The notes: generated by a model not told the origin, from the letters alone. Shown: positions 43,223-57,347, counted from the first letter of the stretch. The stretch is DNA of 64,000 bases from Bicyclus anynana (GCF_947172395.1 NC_069110.1:5332001-5396000); one strand, 5' to 3'. A program made the numbers and translations.

Positions 43223-46200
43223 CTAGCGACGCGCACCGAACTCGGTGGCGTCGTCGTCCGTGATGTCGCCGTGCCTCCACAGGTTGAGGCGCGAGCTCTT
43301 GGCGTGCTCCTGCGCAGCGCGGTACTCCGCCGCGATCACGATCAGCCGGTGGTCGCGGGTGCTCTCCATCAACACCAGGCCTTCCTTCACCAGGTTCTGG
43401 CGACAAACATCATCATCTAAATTTCGTCTTTGTTTTTTTTTTTTCTATTTTTGTCATTGAATTCTTATAATAAAAGGACGCACAATCATGTAGAAAATTT
43501 CACTTAAAAACTGGCTAATTTTGCTTTGACAGTTTTAGAATTATTATTCAAGAAAGTTATATCTAAAGACCTTTAAATATAGTCCAATATTCAATAAAAT
43601 TCATTCAGTAGTTTCAGTTTATCAATTTATTAATGCGCTCCAGCAAAAATTTTCAAAATATCTTCAATGTACAGAATTTGACCTGTTACAGTTTTATTAT
43701 AAGTATAAATAATAAATAATAATTAAAAGACCAACAACAAATTGAACAATATTCAACTGTTGACATTCGTCATCATCATCAACCCATAGTTGGCTTACTG
43801 CTGAGCTCGAGTCTCCTCTCAAAATGAGTGGGGTTAGGCCAATAGTCCACCACTTCCAGTGGACTATCACGTCTCTCATTGATTTGGTTAATAATAATAT
43901 AAGAGTTATGGAAATACTCCCGAGCAGCCTGTTTTTATACGAATATATACACATAGAAGTGGCGAAGGGGTTGAAAGTGTATTTCGAATTTCACGCGAAC
44001 GATGTCGGGGCGACCGCTAGTCTATATTATATGTTAAGAACTAACAAAATAATATTAACTATTTAGTAGATCCTCAAAGTTGAACTTGTCAACCTTCACC
44101 GAATAACCTCCTTTGTGTATTCTCTATCTACGAGATGGCAAGATAAACACTGTCCAGTTGGCACAAATGAAAGCCATAAAAAAGAATTTGATTGAATTGC
44201 TCACCTTGCCAATGTCAGTGTTAGTGGTGGAATCCATGAGTGTGACGGCGGCTGGTGACCCGCGCACCTCCACGTTGAGCAGCAGTTTCTTGTTGAGCGT
44301 GTCGATGGAGAAAGCTCGCACTGCCTCCTGTCGGTCATCGGGGTCCAGCGGGAACTTGATGCACACCAGAGAGTACTCTGTGGCGTACGGCGGCTCGGAC
44401 TCTGTGCCGGACGGAAGCAGGGCCAACCGAGTTGTGCTCACGATCTAAAAATTAATAATAATTATTGCACCTTCTGCGTGATCCAATCAAAAATGAGAAG
44501 TTCCGCAGAACGGGGCACATAGTTCGAAGAGCCGTTGGATGGAATGGCGACCCCGCACTAGAAAGCGCAGGGTGGACTGATGACCTCAAGCCAGTCGCAG
44601 GGATTCGCTGGATGCAGGTGGCTCAGGATCATGATGTTTGGAGGCTACACAAAGCCTACGATAAGTCCTGCAGTGGACGTCCATCAGCTGATATAAATAA
44701 AAATATTACACCTACTTATGGATCCGAGACTTGTCACACGTTGGTAACTATGGGCCTCACAAAAAGGATCAGAGACACTCAGCGAGCGATTGTGCAAGTT
44801 ATCCTCGGAGTCATGCATGACGGAATCAGAAGAACCAAAGTCACTGACGAGTCGCAAAGCTAAAGTGGCAATGTGCAAGGCATATAGTTCATAGGACTGC
44901 CGTATGTTGGGGCCTTGAATGGCGACCCCGCAGATTATATCAAGATTTGGAAGTCCGTGACTGAGGAGGGGTATATTATACCCGGCAGTTTGTATAACAC
45001 TGAATATTTCAGAACTGGACTAGTGTTTTTGAGTGACAATGATGATGGTGATTAAACCAACATTATAACTGATTATCTAAATCTGAGTCAGAATTATCAA
45101 AATAATCATTATAAACTTACCTCTCTATTTCCATAGTCTATGTAAAATACTTGGACCATTTTGTCCTCCATTATTTTTTCCACTTTTGCTCTGTACCATT
45201 GTTCATCTGCACTGAAGCGAGCAGCACAAATTTGACCTTTTTTTGGCACATAGGACCCCGGCAGAGGAGCATTGTTCATGAATTCTTGATGGATTTTATC
45301 CATTAAGGCTTCTAACTTGTTGCCCAACTCAATGTTCTGAGCATAGAAAGTGCCATCAGACGTTATTTCAGTAATAATTACTTTAGAATATTTAATGATG
45401 CGATCCTGCACACCAGCATTGTTTTCTTTTTCTATTTCACGGTTTACTTCCACATAGTCTCTCCATATGCCAATACGTTTTTTGATCGCATTCTCTTCAG
45501 CAGTTTTGATTGCTCGAGCAAATTCTGTAGTTTCGGCAGTGTGATGCATTGAAGCCAGTCCGTGTTCGATCAGGGAAATAGATACATTTTCATTATCTAC
45601 CCACAGCCAGCCAATAAAATTGCCAGCTTTGTCCATTTCTTCAATAGACACAATAACGTCTCTTTGCAGACATTTTTCCTTCGTGAACTGCAAAGCCTCT
45701 TCGCCAAATGGTTCAGCGTCCTGCATGCCTCCACCACCTAATGCGGGGCGTGATCCCCTCGGGCAGTTGATCCCAGCTAGTAAAAATGTGACAAGCACCG
45801 ACTCTTTGGGGATATACAATCGCATACGTGAGCCGCTGGCAATGAATTCCACAACTGCCTCTGTTTTTTGAGCACGTTTCAAGAACGGGAAGAACTTTTT
45901 TGCCTTTGCTGAATCACCGCTTGTATCCTGAATACGGTGAGTGGGTATATCTTTCTTGGCGTGAACTCCAATTGCTGCTTTTTGCGCTTTTAGTTCGGCT
46001 TCCAAAAGTTTGTCATAGTGTGCACTTCTCTGATCATTGTCATTTCTATACCGCACGACAGTTGCATAGCCCTTGCTGACAAGGGCTTCTGCTAAGTTTC
46101 TGTAAAGTTTTTGTTACTTTAAAATAATTTCATTATTAACTAGCTCTAACCCGCGGTTACACTAGCGTATTAAAATTATAGCGTAAATAGTATTTATGTT

Positions 46201-49200
46201 ATGGCACTCTTCATGAATCTGACTGTCATATACAAAAACAACTCTTACAATCTTGACATGTAGTTGTTGAGTAGAGTTAGTGTTTTTCAGATAGCATGAG
46301 TATGGTGACAGTTGCCTTATGACGTTCATCATACGATGTCTGTCACTGTCTACAACTGTCATTGTACCCATGCTATCTGAAAAACAGCTTTATAATTCAC
46401 CCGCATAGTCCCTTTTCCCTTGAGAATACGGGGATAAAATATAGCCTATGACACTCACAAATAAAGTGGCTTTTTAGAGGTAAAAGAATTTTCAAATTTG
46501 GGTAAGTAGATCCAGAGATTAAACCTTAAATACCAGTAACTTTAACTCTTTATAATGTTAGTATAGATAGATTATGTTATGACAAAGTCAATTAATCATG
46601 AAGAACTGTAATTATTGAATTACAATTTTTGAAGTATTACTTACACTCCACCAGCAATAACAGTGCAGCATGTCTTTTCTGGAAAGTTATCTTTAGCAGG
46701 TTGTATATAGTCGACTATTACAGAAACTTTCTTTCCAATCACTTTCTTCCTAGTGAATTCACGAGCCTCATACATCCAGGGTATGTCGTACAGTGGTTTG
46801 AAGCCTTTTGGCCTGGGAGACTGCTTGCCTTCTTCATCTGGGCTGCTCCTACAAATATTATGCAGATATTAGCAATATAAAGTAAATATATACTGAACTT
46901 CATCCACATGAAACCCTACCCTGTCATTATCAAACCATAAATATTATATTTAAAAATAAAATTTTATATTTGAATTACTTTGTATGAATACATAATAAGA
47001 TTTTTATTTTTCTAGTTAAAAAAAATAATAATGCAGTTCGACTCGTCGTAGTTATAAGTGGAATCGTCAACACCTTGAAATTATGGAAAATACTCCCGAG
47101 CACCCTGTAGAATAGATTGGATAAATGATGATTTCTTACTTTTCTCGCGGTGGCCTAATACTAGCGAGAAAGATTTTCTTTTGCACGTTGTTTGGCGTCT
47201 TTACAATAAGAGCATCCCCATTTACCACCTCTATGACAGTGGCTGTGAACTCTTTGTCTTTAGCAGCAATGACTGGTGCATTGCTTATATAATTTGTCCA
47301 GATCCGCAGTTTTGCATCCTTTGCAGCACGCTCTGCTGCCCTCAATGCTGATGCGCCTATAAACAAAAACATAATATATAATCTAAATACTCAAGGATAT
47401 CTAAAGGACTGAATTTAAATGGAAAATTTTTATAATATGACCAATATTCCAATTCCCCTCCAACTAGTCGGGAAACACTGTGCTACGAGTAGGTACGACA
47501 ATAGACCAACAGGGCAGGTATTGAACCCCCACAGTGATGAGTCTGACCGCTCATGCTGTTTATTGAGGTTTTACTTAATGGCTGGCATATAAGATTAAAA
47601 AAAATACCTGTTAAGTTAAGTTAACTTAACTGTTAAAAATCAATGTATTTTCGCCACAAATAGAGTAGAATAATCAAAATAACTAATAAACCATCAAAAT
47701 TAAAAAATATATAAAAAAGCCATAGCAATCTCTAAAATTTCTAATTAGAACTACTAAGATGTGGAATGCCCTTCCGGCGTCTGTGTTTCCTGACACTTAC
47801 AATTTGTGCACCTTCAAGGCAAGAGTGAATAGGCATCTTCTAGGCAAGCACGCTTCATGATGAGATCTAAGACCCCATCATTGCTTACCATCAGGCATTA
47901 CTGTAGTCAAGCGCAAGCCTATCCAACATAAAAAAAAACCATTATCTACTATTCAAATGACAAATGCTTACCAGATTTCATAACGGCAAGGGACCAATCC
48001 ACACAGCGTGCGAATCCTTGTCTAACCAAGGCTTCAGCAATATTTCCTTGTGGATGGAGTATTGTCCCTACGAAGTTGTTGTTGTTCACAGACTCAAGAA
48101 TTACTTCCACATCCTTCTGGAGCAATTTGGATTCCAGGAAGAATCTTGCTTCCTCAGCGTAGGGTTCGGACTCCCCATCTTGTTTCACAGCAGGACACTG
48201 TATTAAAATTATATACAATGAATGGTTGACATTTTCTTTAAGAGGGTCTTAAATATTTCATTAGCGTTCTGCTAGATTAAAAAAAAAATTATTTATTTAT
48301 TTATTTTATACACATATATATATAAACATTACAGGCTTAACCTAATGTGTTTATATAAACTATCTATAATTCCTGAATTACTTGAACGTATCTGCTGAAA
48401 GTTCTGTGAAATTCAGCAGGCGAGGAGAAAAACAAATCTAAATCCGGGTCCCACTCCAATACCCCGTTTAGCAATGCCAACGCGCGAACAAGAGGTGACT
48501 CGCGGGTTTGCACCAACCTACATGTTGGAATAGTGAACAGTTTCATTTTGCGTGCCCTTTTTTGTATATTGGGTATATGGAATGAAACCAACTCTAGTAC
48601 TGAAGGGTTCAACAATTCGCCCCTAATCAGGCGGAAGAAGTAATCCGCTAGAGCTACGCTACGTCTCACCTCTAGTGAATCATACCCCAGCATACCTTGT
48701 AAAAAAACCGTGGGATATACGTAAGGATATCCAACATAATAACCGTACTGTTTGCGGTACAGCCACCTTAGAAATTTTTTTTGAAGTTTCTCCAACATGA
48801 GTTTGTATTTAACTTCATGTGGACTCCAGATAACTGAGTTACTTTCTAATATACTTCTCACAAAGCTATTGTAAAGTAATTTAATCGCTGCGACACTTTC
48901 AAGATCTCTCGATTGTCTTAATACAAAACCGAGGGTTTTGTAGGCTCTAGTTGTGATAGTCCTTATGTGGTCAACAAAACTTAGATCGGAACACATCAAT
49001 ACCCCTAAATCCTTCACGATAGATTGTCGTTCCAATACAACGTCTCCCAATCTATAGTGGTATTCATAAGGTCTGAGCGATCTCGTAAACGTTACTACAG
49101 AACACTTAGTTTCATTAAACATCAGCCGATTACGGTCACTCCACTCAGCAACATTTTGAATGTCTCTCTGTAAAAGGTCGCAGTCCACCAATGTCCCGGT

Positions 49201-52200
49201 TCGTAAGAACAATTTCAAGTCATCAGCAAACAACAGACAGTGAGCTGAACTGACAACATCAGGCAAGTCGTTAATGAATATAGTAAATTCTAGAGGACCT
49301 AGGTTCGAGCCCTGGCTTATTCCGGAATACGTGTGATATGGGTTCGAAACGTGTCCGTTGAAGTGAACATACTGGGTCCGGTTACGGAGGTAGTCGGAGA
49401 AGAATTTCAGCAACGTAGGAGTAAATCCGATACTCGCAAATTTACGAAGAAGGATGTCATTATCTACGGTATCAAACGCCTTCCGGAAGTCAAAATACGC
49501 TGCATCAACTTGATATCCACCGTCCAGAACCGCAGTAGCATATGCATGGAAAGTTAATAGGTTACTGGTAGTAGAACGTCCGATCCTGAAGCCATGCTGT
49601 GCGTTTGAAAGTTGACTTTCAACTTGACGGCTTATATACCTATGTATGATGTGTTCGAACAACTTGCCAAACACTGACAGTACAGCTACCGGCCTGAAGT
49701 TGCTTACCTCTGACCCGGAACCGCTCTTAGGAATCGGAACAACTCGCGACATCTTCCACACCTGAGGATACCTGCAATTCCTAAGGCAAGTATTAAAAAT
49801 ATGTAGTAACGGCTTAATAAATATTAAACGACAGTCTTTTACAACAAAAGGTGGAATACCATCTGGTCCTACCGATTTCTTTGGCTTCAGATCTCTTAAA
49901 GCTTGCTCAACATCTTTAAAGCAAATTGTATTGATAAAGACTGTGTTACTGCTCCCGTTTGACAACGCCATTGCTTCTTGGACATCCAATTTCGGTGGGA
50001 GAGTGGAGTAGACAGAGCTAAAATAATCAGCCAACATCTGCGCACCCTCCTCATCCGAAACTGTTTGGCCGTTATTGAAAAGATTTAAACGTTTAATTTT
50101 CTTTCGTTTTGCTCCAATATAGTTCCAAAAACTTGAAGAGTCACGTTTTATGTCACTTTCCATCCTAATCTTGTGAAGACGAAAATCGGCTCTGATATTC
50201 AACTTGACAAGTGCTCTGTAGTACGAAAACTTTATACGGTATTTAATCAAAGACGTTTTTTTATAAAGACGATGAAAGTGCGCTTTAAATTTTATGTGGC
50301 GCTTAGTGACGGGCGAGTACCACACAGGGTAAGAGTACCGAGGTGGCATTGCCATACGCTGTTTTCTGGGTACCCAGTTATCAAAACATTCATTAATTAT
50401 AGAATAGAATACTAATACGGCTTCGTCCGGATCTTCTATGCAGAGAAGGGACTGCCATTCGATGCTATTAAAACTCTATATTCTTTAGGTCTCAAAAGAA
50501 TATAATACTACATGAATACATAATAATTTTCATTTTAAAATATTTTTTATGACAATGCAAGCCCAAACACTATCGACCATGATGGTCTGTATTATGACTG
50601 TTTCATAACGTCATTTGAACACTATACTTTAACCAAATGGAGTGTTTGACAAAATTATTAGTTAATAATTAGTTTGACGTTTAATTTTTTAGTGTCATCA
50701 AGTAACATCGTGACATCACAAAATGATTATTTGAAATGAAATATTTCTATCATGAAATATTTCTATGATCCCTTAACTTTCATTAATTGATATCGATGTA
50801 TGTCAGACCCATATTCCATGAACTATAGACTACCCTATTAGTTAATAAGGAAATGGTATTGAAACAGAACAATTTAATATTTGGGATATGAACTTCCCTA
50901 AATAGATTGGTAATACTTACTCTGATTCCCGAGAGCATCAATGTGATTGGTGTATACTCATTTAATAGGCATATTCTAACTGTTGAACCATCTCTAACAT
51001 AATCAATTATAGCCTTTACAGGTTGCCCATTAAATTTATTCACAAAGGCTTTTGGGTTTTCCACAGTCCATTTTATGTCCCGCACATGGCTCTGAAAGTG
51101 AAATTAGTTCTTTTAAGTCATTCATATAAATAAAAAAAATATGAATCACATCGAAACACTTTTATACAAAACATATTTATCAATAGAATGTTGTCTAGTA
51201 AAGAAAAAATTGTATTGGTTTGTTTTAGAAGTCATACTTTTAGAAGAAAAAAATCAACAAACTTTTAGCATTATAGATGCTGTAGTCACCCAACATGATT
51301 AAATATTGTATGTAAAAACAAATAAATTAAAAAAATATTATTACCTGAAGATCTGTTCCCCATATACCTTTGCCTTGAGATTTAGCAATTTCTTCAATCT
51401 CCACTAGTTTTTTCAACTGTGGAATATTGCGACCTCCTTCTCTCACTTTTACTAGACCCTCGGCCAATAATAGCTCAGTGATATTTACATCTTTAACAGG
51501 ATCTTTCCCTGCCCACAGTGAACCATATTCTCTGGTGGCCGAATTAGGAGGTTTTTCTGCAGTAAAAACCACCTCCTTTCCCACAAGCATTTTCCTTAGA
51601 AATTCCCGGGCTTCCCAAGCAAATGGTTCATCCTTGGTTTCAGTATCACTGCAAAAATTAACCCAATTTAGTCTAGCAAGCCCATAGATTTTAAATTAAT
51701 CCTTTTTTCAGTTGAGAGTATGGAATTTGTTTTATTTTTATAATTTTCACATAATCCATTTTTTTGAGGAGGGATTAAAAGGGGAGGAGGGTTATAGGGA
51801 TAACCCTCTGCCCCCTTGGTTACTCCTTAATCCCCACAATAACCCCTCCCCCTCCACAAGCAGAGCGATATGAAATCACAATTTGGGGTATAAAAACACA
51901 ATATGTTACACTTGTACCTATCTTAAACAAATAAAAATTAACTTCGCCTTTTTGCTGTCGCCAATGTATTATGCAGATAGCTTAATAAATAATTATAATA
52001 TCAAGTAAGATTGACAATAGGGGAAATCACACATACAATAACTATGAATATTTTGATCTAAACTGTTTGCTTTTTTCAGTAAGCATGTAATATGCTACTA
52101 TATTATACAGCCTTTCTTGATAAATACTGTTTACCAACAAAGAAATTAAAAATGAAGGTAGAAAATGCATGTCAATTCTGTATGGTTTGTTTTCCCGGTA

Positions 52201-55200
52201 AACGCAGTCACTGCAGGCTATCTCCTAGTATATCCTTAGTATCTGTAAATACTTTCAGGTATTATACGAGTATGGATTTAGTCCTCCTTCAACTTGGTAA
52301 AATTATATCTGAGAATGAAACAACGCAATATAATTATTATTGGGGGTGAAATTACTACTAATTTATACTCTTATTTTTAATTTGTTGGTGGCAAACAGTA
52401 CTCATCAAGAAAGGCTGCAGTATACTTATTTTATATAATATGTTACAATACTATTCTATTGAGTTAGTTACTTTAAGGAATTAAAAAAAATTGTCAATCT
52501 TTACTTTCTTACATTTTTAAATTTAGAGAAAAATGAGTGAGGATATTATGCTCTGATAAAACTATCACTTGATAGGGATAGATAGAGATCTCCATCAGAT
52601 TTGTATTTAATAAAGAACTTATATAAAATGTCCTTAGGTAAGCAACAGGATTTCCTAAAAAAAAGAAGATAGTAAAGTTTATGAGTATTCAACATAGGAA
52701 TCCTCTAGTTTCAAACCACTTTTTGTTAAGTACTTAGCTGTTGCAGTTTCAATTTCACTCAAAACTCACACTGAATATTATTACATCTGTGTCACTTATT
52801 ATGTATCCTTTCAGTATGTAAAAATTTCACAATAGTAAATATTACAATATACCTATCAAATACTGTGCATTGGAAACAATTTAAATATATCATGCGAGAT
52901 TTCATAGTCTTTTTTTTAATCTAGGCCTATATATATGCAGTCTGCTGTGCTATGTCTTTACACTGTATCTTCAGATACAGTTTTTGAAGCAATACTCATA
53001 AATAAGGTCCTCACACATGACTACATATATTGGAATATAAGTCTATAAGTATCTAATCTAGCAAATTGTAAGGTAAACAAAGGACCATGATATTTACAAA
53101 GGGGATATTTTTAGACAAGGTTTTGACATGGTACTGCAGTGCTATCTACATAACACAAAATTGAATACATAATCTTAGTCAAAAGTTTGGTGCTGAACTG
53201 GAAATTCTAATTAAAGTAAAATTAGTCACATTTTTCTTTTAAATTTAGGTCAGCAATCAAGCTAAACAGTATAACAACATGCAGAATTATACAATAATAC
53301 AGTGTTATAAACCATTGAATTTCATATGAATAATTTTAACCAATTAGTATTTCCATACTGATGCATACTATAACTAAAAAAATATAAGTACTTACCTCCG
53401 AAAAATGTTGAATGGCCTTAAATTGAATGGTAGCATGAAGCATAAAAAGCATGTCAAATATAGTATTTGTATGAATAGCATATCTGACCTAATAGTGGAT
53501 TCATGTGGGATGCCATACACATATTTGGTTGGTATAATAATAGATCTTATATGTAATGATATATGTATTGCTACCCATGTGCATCTACTTTTATACCTGC
53601 TAATACTAGTATGCAAAAAGTGACTAAAAGTGAGAGTTAGTGTTAAGTGACCCCCTTTCACTAAAATTTAATAAAGTAGTATGTTGTCATATGCTTGTTT
53701 AACTTTAAAAAATTATAGAATATTTGACATCTTCCTCTCCAACTAGATATGACTGTTAGGAGTAGGTATAATAATACTCCACTTAGCGTTTAAAATCACA
53801 TGACACATCCTCTTGGTGATGAGTATGGCCCTGTTACCACAAAGTTATTGAGGCATTCATACTGTATCAATTATTACAATCCACATTAGCATACAACAAC
53901 ATCATACTGCTATTATCTATATTTGTAGTACTCAAAAGCCTGCACTGCAACATTACTAAATAAAAAGCTATAAATGTTACTGTTTAGTAAATCAATAAAA
54001 ATATCTCTAGCATAAGATGTTTTAGATTAATGTATTACTCTAAAACCTGGAAGTTTTGGTATTGATTACCAGAGCTCAGGTTGATTCGGGAACTTTCTAA
54101 ATTGATTGATATGCTTCAAACAAGTCAATATAGTTTCCAAATATGAATGGTGTATCATTTAATTTTTAATAGATTGTGAGAAGTAAATTTTAAGAGAGAT
54201 TTTATGAAATGAAAATGAACCTTCTAAACTATTAAACCTTGTAATTTATTGATTGTTAATAAGTATGAAAAAGTAAAAAAAAAAATTGTAACATATGAAC
54301 AAAATCTCCTAAAATTAGGCTTTGCAAAGTATAATCGCCTTCTCCTATTTTTGATGTTGGTTAACTAAATTAAGTAGCCTGTTGCCCACATCATAATAAT
54401 AAATTGATTAACTGTATGATTTTTTAAAAGAGCAACTGTTGAAATTATTGCTGGCTCTTCCCAGCAGAGCATGCCATCAGAACCGTTGGTAGAGTCTTTA
54501 CAAATAGTCAACATTGATGTTTCAAAAGTGCTTGTAAATTAAGCCTACTTGAAATAAATGAATTGATTTGTTATTCACCTTGTTCATCATCAGATGGATA
54601 GAAAGGCTGCTGTTGAGGAATATATATGTAACAGTATACAGACTGCTAAAATCATAACCCTTTCATGGCTTTTACCTTTCCAGGTTCAAATAAACTAATC
54701 AGTCAGAGTAGAGTAGCGTAAACCAAGCCTAATTGTACAAAGCAAACTTGAATTTTTCAAATGTATCACCTAAACTAATAATATATTACGAGTAAAAAGT
54801 TGGACTTAAATATAGTCAGATAAAGAAGGCTTCTTGAGACATTGCATATTGTGAGCAGGTTCCTCACTCACTCTGGAGCCCTGACCACCGAGGTTGGGCA
54901 ATCAAATGTCCTGCAGCACGAGGGTTGATTTTTTTATAAGTTTTTATATTATTATTGTTAAAAATTAAATAAATGGACTAATAAAATAAATGAGAGTTCA
55001 AAAATGCATTATAAATATGTTTGTGCATGTTGCTTGGATTTTATAGTGGATATTATAGTATATACTAGCAAGATACCCTTAACCTATTAGAAGATAGATC
55101 TTAGTAGATAGTAGCCACTGGCCATCTTTGCTAGAGTGGCTACTGATAGAAATTGTAGGAAAACATAGTACATTTGAAGTTAGGATTATACCAAGACAAC

Positions 55201-56584
55201 TATTTTCAGAAATGAAAGAACAAGTACCGATAGAGGAGTGAAGCCTGGTTTTGTAGTGGGCCATTTTAAATAAGCTAATTATGATGATGTTACTAATCTA
55301 ATAATAATCTTATTAAGATTGGACCTAATCACCTAATATACACAACTGAATGGCTCATTATAATGTTACAGATTTAGTGGTAGATTGCCAAGAAACAGGA
55401 TACATAAGAAAAAAAATCAAGATTGGAGGGCAAAATTATGTAAATATTTCAAGTGTATTCAATCTAAATAAGTATACTAATAAAACAATTTTAAGCTTTG
55501 GGTGCAATTTCAATGTAAAAGAAGTATTTGGTAACTTAGTATCATGCACAGCTATGAATTCTTGGTTCTACTAAGATTATTAAAGAATAAATTTATTTTA
55601 GTATGAATTTAGGTGTGAATTCAAAATATTTGTTTATGAGATGACTTTTAGACTTAAATCAAAAGCTCAATCTACCATTTTACTCATATGGAACGGTGGA
55701 AAAGGTAGTCATAGTCATATAGTAATTCAATTAATGGGACAAAAATACTTTAATGTAGCAATTTTATTTGCCAAATGAGTTTAACGGTACTTGAATTGCA
55801 AGATAAACCAACCATATTGCTCATATTTTTTATGGGAACATTATAAAACTTCTGAAACAATCAATGTAGAGTACATAATTTGCCTACATTTTATAGGATG
55901 ACAAAAATACTTGAACTTAGTTCAAGAGTACATAAATCGATAGTTAAACCAGCCATATTGTTCAATTTGGAAAATTATAAAATTCATTGTAGGGCAGTCA
56001 CAATAAAATAAAAAAAAATTACATATTATACACAATTTCGCTAGCTTGTAGAAACAATTAATTTCTAGAAATATTTAATGATATACAGATAAGATCTAAG
56101 ACTTACTTGTTGGCTGTTCTTTGCCGCGCTAATTTCGGCGCCGTGACGCCCGACAAGGCGATAACTTTCTCCGGCGGTGGGCCCCCTTGAGGCTGTTTTC
56201 TTATTACGACAGTGTCCCCCGAAAAGACCTGCAATTGAAGTAAGATATATCACACATCAACTCGTATCAGAAGCTTATTGGTTCGAGATGTCACTAGAAC
56301 TGGTCATGAAACATACGATTGATCATTTTATTGATTTTATCTCCAAGTATTCAAATATAGGTGATGCATGTAAAAATACAGTGCACTATAGCTTTGAACA
56401 TAGTTCTATAGGGAAATTAGGATAAAAGTCGGTGAATGTTTTGTACAAAAATGTGAACGCGGTGCCAACAGGGCAGCATACGAGCACGAGGCATTATAAA
56501 AGGGAAGCTTCGATTCGAACGCGCAGATAAATTGTTTACCTGTTTGACTATGCCCGTCTTGTAGGCCGGTTGTGGTGCACTCAT
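43223..56584 (-). CDS. Tudor-SN: Tudor-SN / SND1 (staphylococcal nuclease domain protein 1)
   Basis: Ten exons on the minus strand, in coding order: 56540-56584 (ATG 56582-56584), 56107-56228, 51345-51648, 50921-51091, 47972-48197, 47140-47356, 46645-46848, 45121-46099, 44205-44444 and 43223-43396 (TAG 43223-43225). All have GT-AG sites and matching phases, giving 893 residues, near the usual 880-910. It starts MSAPQPAYKTGIVKQ. Four nuclease-like OB folds follow at about 10-160, 185-325, 335-490 and 500-650 (landmarks GKGIWGTDLQ, PYAEEARFFLESKLL, KLRIWTNY, KKRIGIWRDYVE), then a Tudor domain at about 710-760 (QWYRAKVEKI, VFYIDYGNRE) merged with a fifth fold ending RLNLWRHGDITDDDATEFG. The family acts in RISC, in decay of edited RNA, in splicing and transcription support, and in stress granules. 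Intron 4 hosts a Jockey-like LINE. Confidence in identity is high; exon 1 rests on phase and conserved start. Confidence 0.95.
43463..43610 (+). mobile_element. MITE C, partial copy in Tudor-SN intron 9
   Basis: It starts TTCTTATAATAAAAGGACGC and continues ACAATCATGTAGAAAATTTC through AGTCCAATATTCAATAAAAT, matching 10492-10575. The right half with its terminal repeat is absent. Confidence 0.8.
43765..43933 (-). mobile_element. SINE family 2 tail next to a MITE A end
   Basis: 43765-43865 (minus strand) is a family 2 SINE tail (CAACCCATAGTTGGCTTACT, AGCTCGAGTCTCCTCTCA). 43902-43930 is a lone MITE A end, GAGTTATGGAAATACTCCCG. Both are truncated and lie in Tudor-SN intron 9. Confidence 0.75.
44484..44885 (+). 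mobile_element. RTE-like LINE fragments in Tudor-SN intron 8
   Basis: Two pieces of the same family in the wrong order: 44484-44700 encodes the 3' tail (RRTGHIVRRAVGWNGDPALE, AGIRWMQVAQDHDVWR, CSGRPSAD), and 44709-44885 encodes the earlier TYGSETCHTLV...KVTDE segment. This suggests two insertions or a rearrangement. Neither is functional. Confidence 0.85.
46140..46575. repeat. Interspersed repeats and a hairpin in Tudor-SN intron 7
   Basis: 46282-46298 (GTTTTTCAGATAGCATG) and 46369-46385 are exact inverted repeats about 70 bases apart, with partly pairing interior. They are embedded in a decayed copy of the common interspersed repeat (TAACCCGCGGTTACAC, ATTCACCCGCATAGTCCCTT, ending TTATAATGTTAGTATAGA), so the hairpin element inserted inside that repeat. 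Confidence 0.7.
47032..47107 (+). mobile_element. MITE A end fragment in Tudor-SN intron 6
   Basis: GCAGTTCGACTCGTCGTAGT through TCGTCAACACCTTGAAATTA to AATACTCCCGAGCACCCTGT. The last 75 bases match 36660-36732, and the terminus matches 5958-6318. It ends 33 bases from the exon at 47140-47356, on that exon's donor side. Confidence 0.75.
48277..50490 (-). mobile_element. Jockey-like LINE, 5'-truncated, in Tudor-SN intron 4
   Basis: Reverse transcriptase on the minus strand, in the same orientation as the host gene, ending in an A-rich tail (plus-strand AAAAAAAAATTATTTATTTA region at 48277-48300). No RNase H is present, and the endonuclease is missing because the element is 5'-truncated near 50480. 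No clear target-site duplication was found. Confidence 0.85.
48364..50473 (-). CDS. Jockey-like reverse transcriptase, N-terminally truncated
   Basis: The longest ATG-started frame is 48364-50355 (663 residues), but the frame stays open to about 50473, through IEDPDEAVLVFYSIINECFD and NWVPRKQR, as expected for ORF2 sequence cut by 5' truncation. Landmarks: FWNYIGAKRK, LKPKKSVGPDGIPPFVVKDC, VVPIPKSGSGSEVSNFRPV, AFDTVDND, GISQGSNLGPLEF and the catalytic LLFADDLKLF. The C-terminal region lacks RNase H, as usual in the Jockey clade. No internal stops interrupt it, implying a fairly young insertion. Without endonuclease or promoter it should be immobile. Confidence 0.92.
51649..56106. other. Long intron 2 of Tudor-SN
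   Basis: About 4.5 kb, AT-rich, with no recognisable exon or repeat family member that I could align. A C-rich/G-rich stretch at 51765-51860 (GGGATTAAAAGGGGAGGAGG, then AACCCTCTGCCCCCTTGG) is the only compositional anomaly. Confidence 0.55.
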
Positions 56585-57347
56585 TTTTAAATAGAAATTC
56601 TAACTATTTCTTGATTTCTGAAGAACGACATAAAATAACTGCTTCCGTTCCCGAATGCCGTCGAAAGAATCAAGAACGAATGTCGATTAAATTAGCAAGG
56701 TTGGCAGTTGTGAGTGGCGAAACGTGGCGGGCTGGCTAGTGTTGCCACTGTTAAAAAGACATAAATAGACCAAATAAAATATTTATGAATAATAATTTCT
56801 TAATAATTTTATTATTCTTTGATTTACTAAAATTTGAGTTATCGAATTGTAACTTCGATTTTGAAATCGAAAGGTAATTTGGTAACTTTATATAAAGGAA
56901 AATATTCAAAGTTAAGGCCCAACATACTTTAAAATTCTACATCGATTAAAACAAGGTCATGCTATTTTATTGTTATATTATATTTTTTCTATGTGTAAGT
57001 GCCGTAGGCTCCATAGGCATAATGGGACTTCAACGGTGTCACCGGGAGTTTTGGGCGAGCGCAGAAACATCGTCTGATTAATAGATACTACGATCTGATG
57101 GGACGCAAAGGCTCCGCGAAGCTTATAATGTGGCCGGAACGACTCTTTAAGGGCGTTTCCTCTGAGACTCGAAATAACATTTATTGTTTAAATGGATGGC
57201 TACGTTTTATTAATTAGGAGTCCTCATCCTAAGGATCACGCTGAAGATCGCATTTTTTCCCGTTGTACTTGCTTGCGACCGTTGCAATCTTAAACACAAT
57301 ACAATGATATTTTATAGTATAGATCATCACTGTTGTTTAACAATTAT

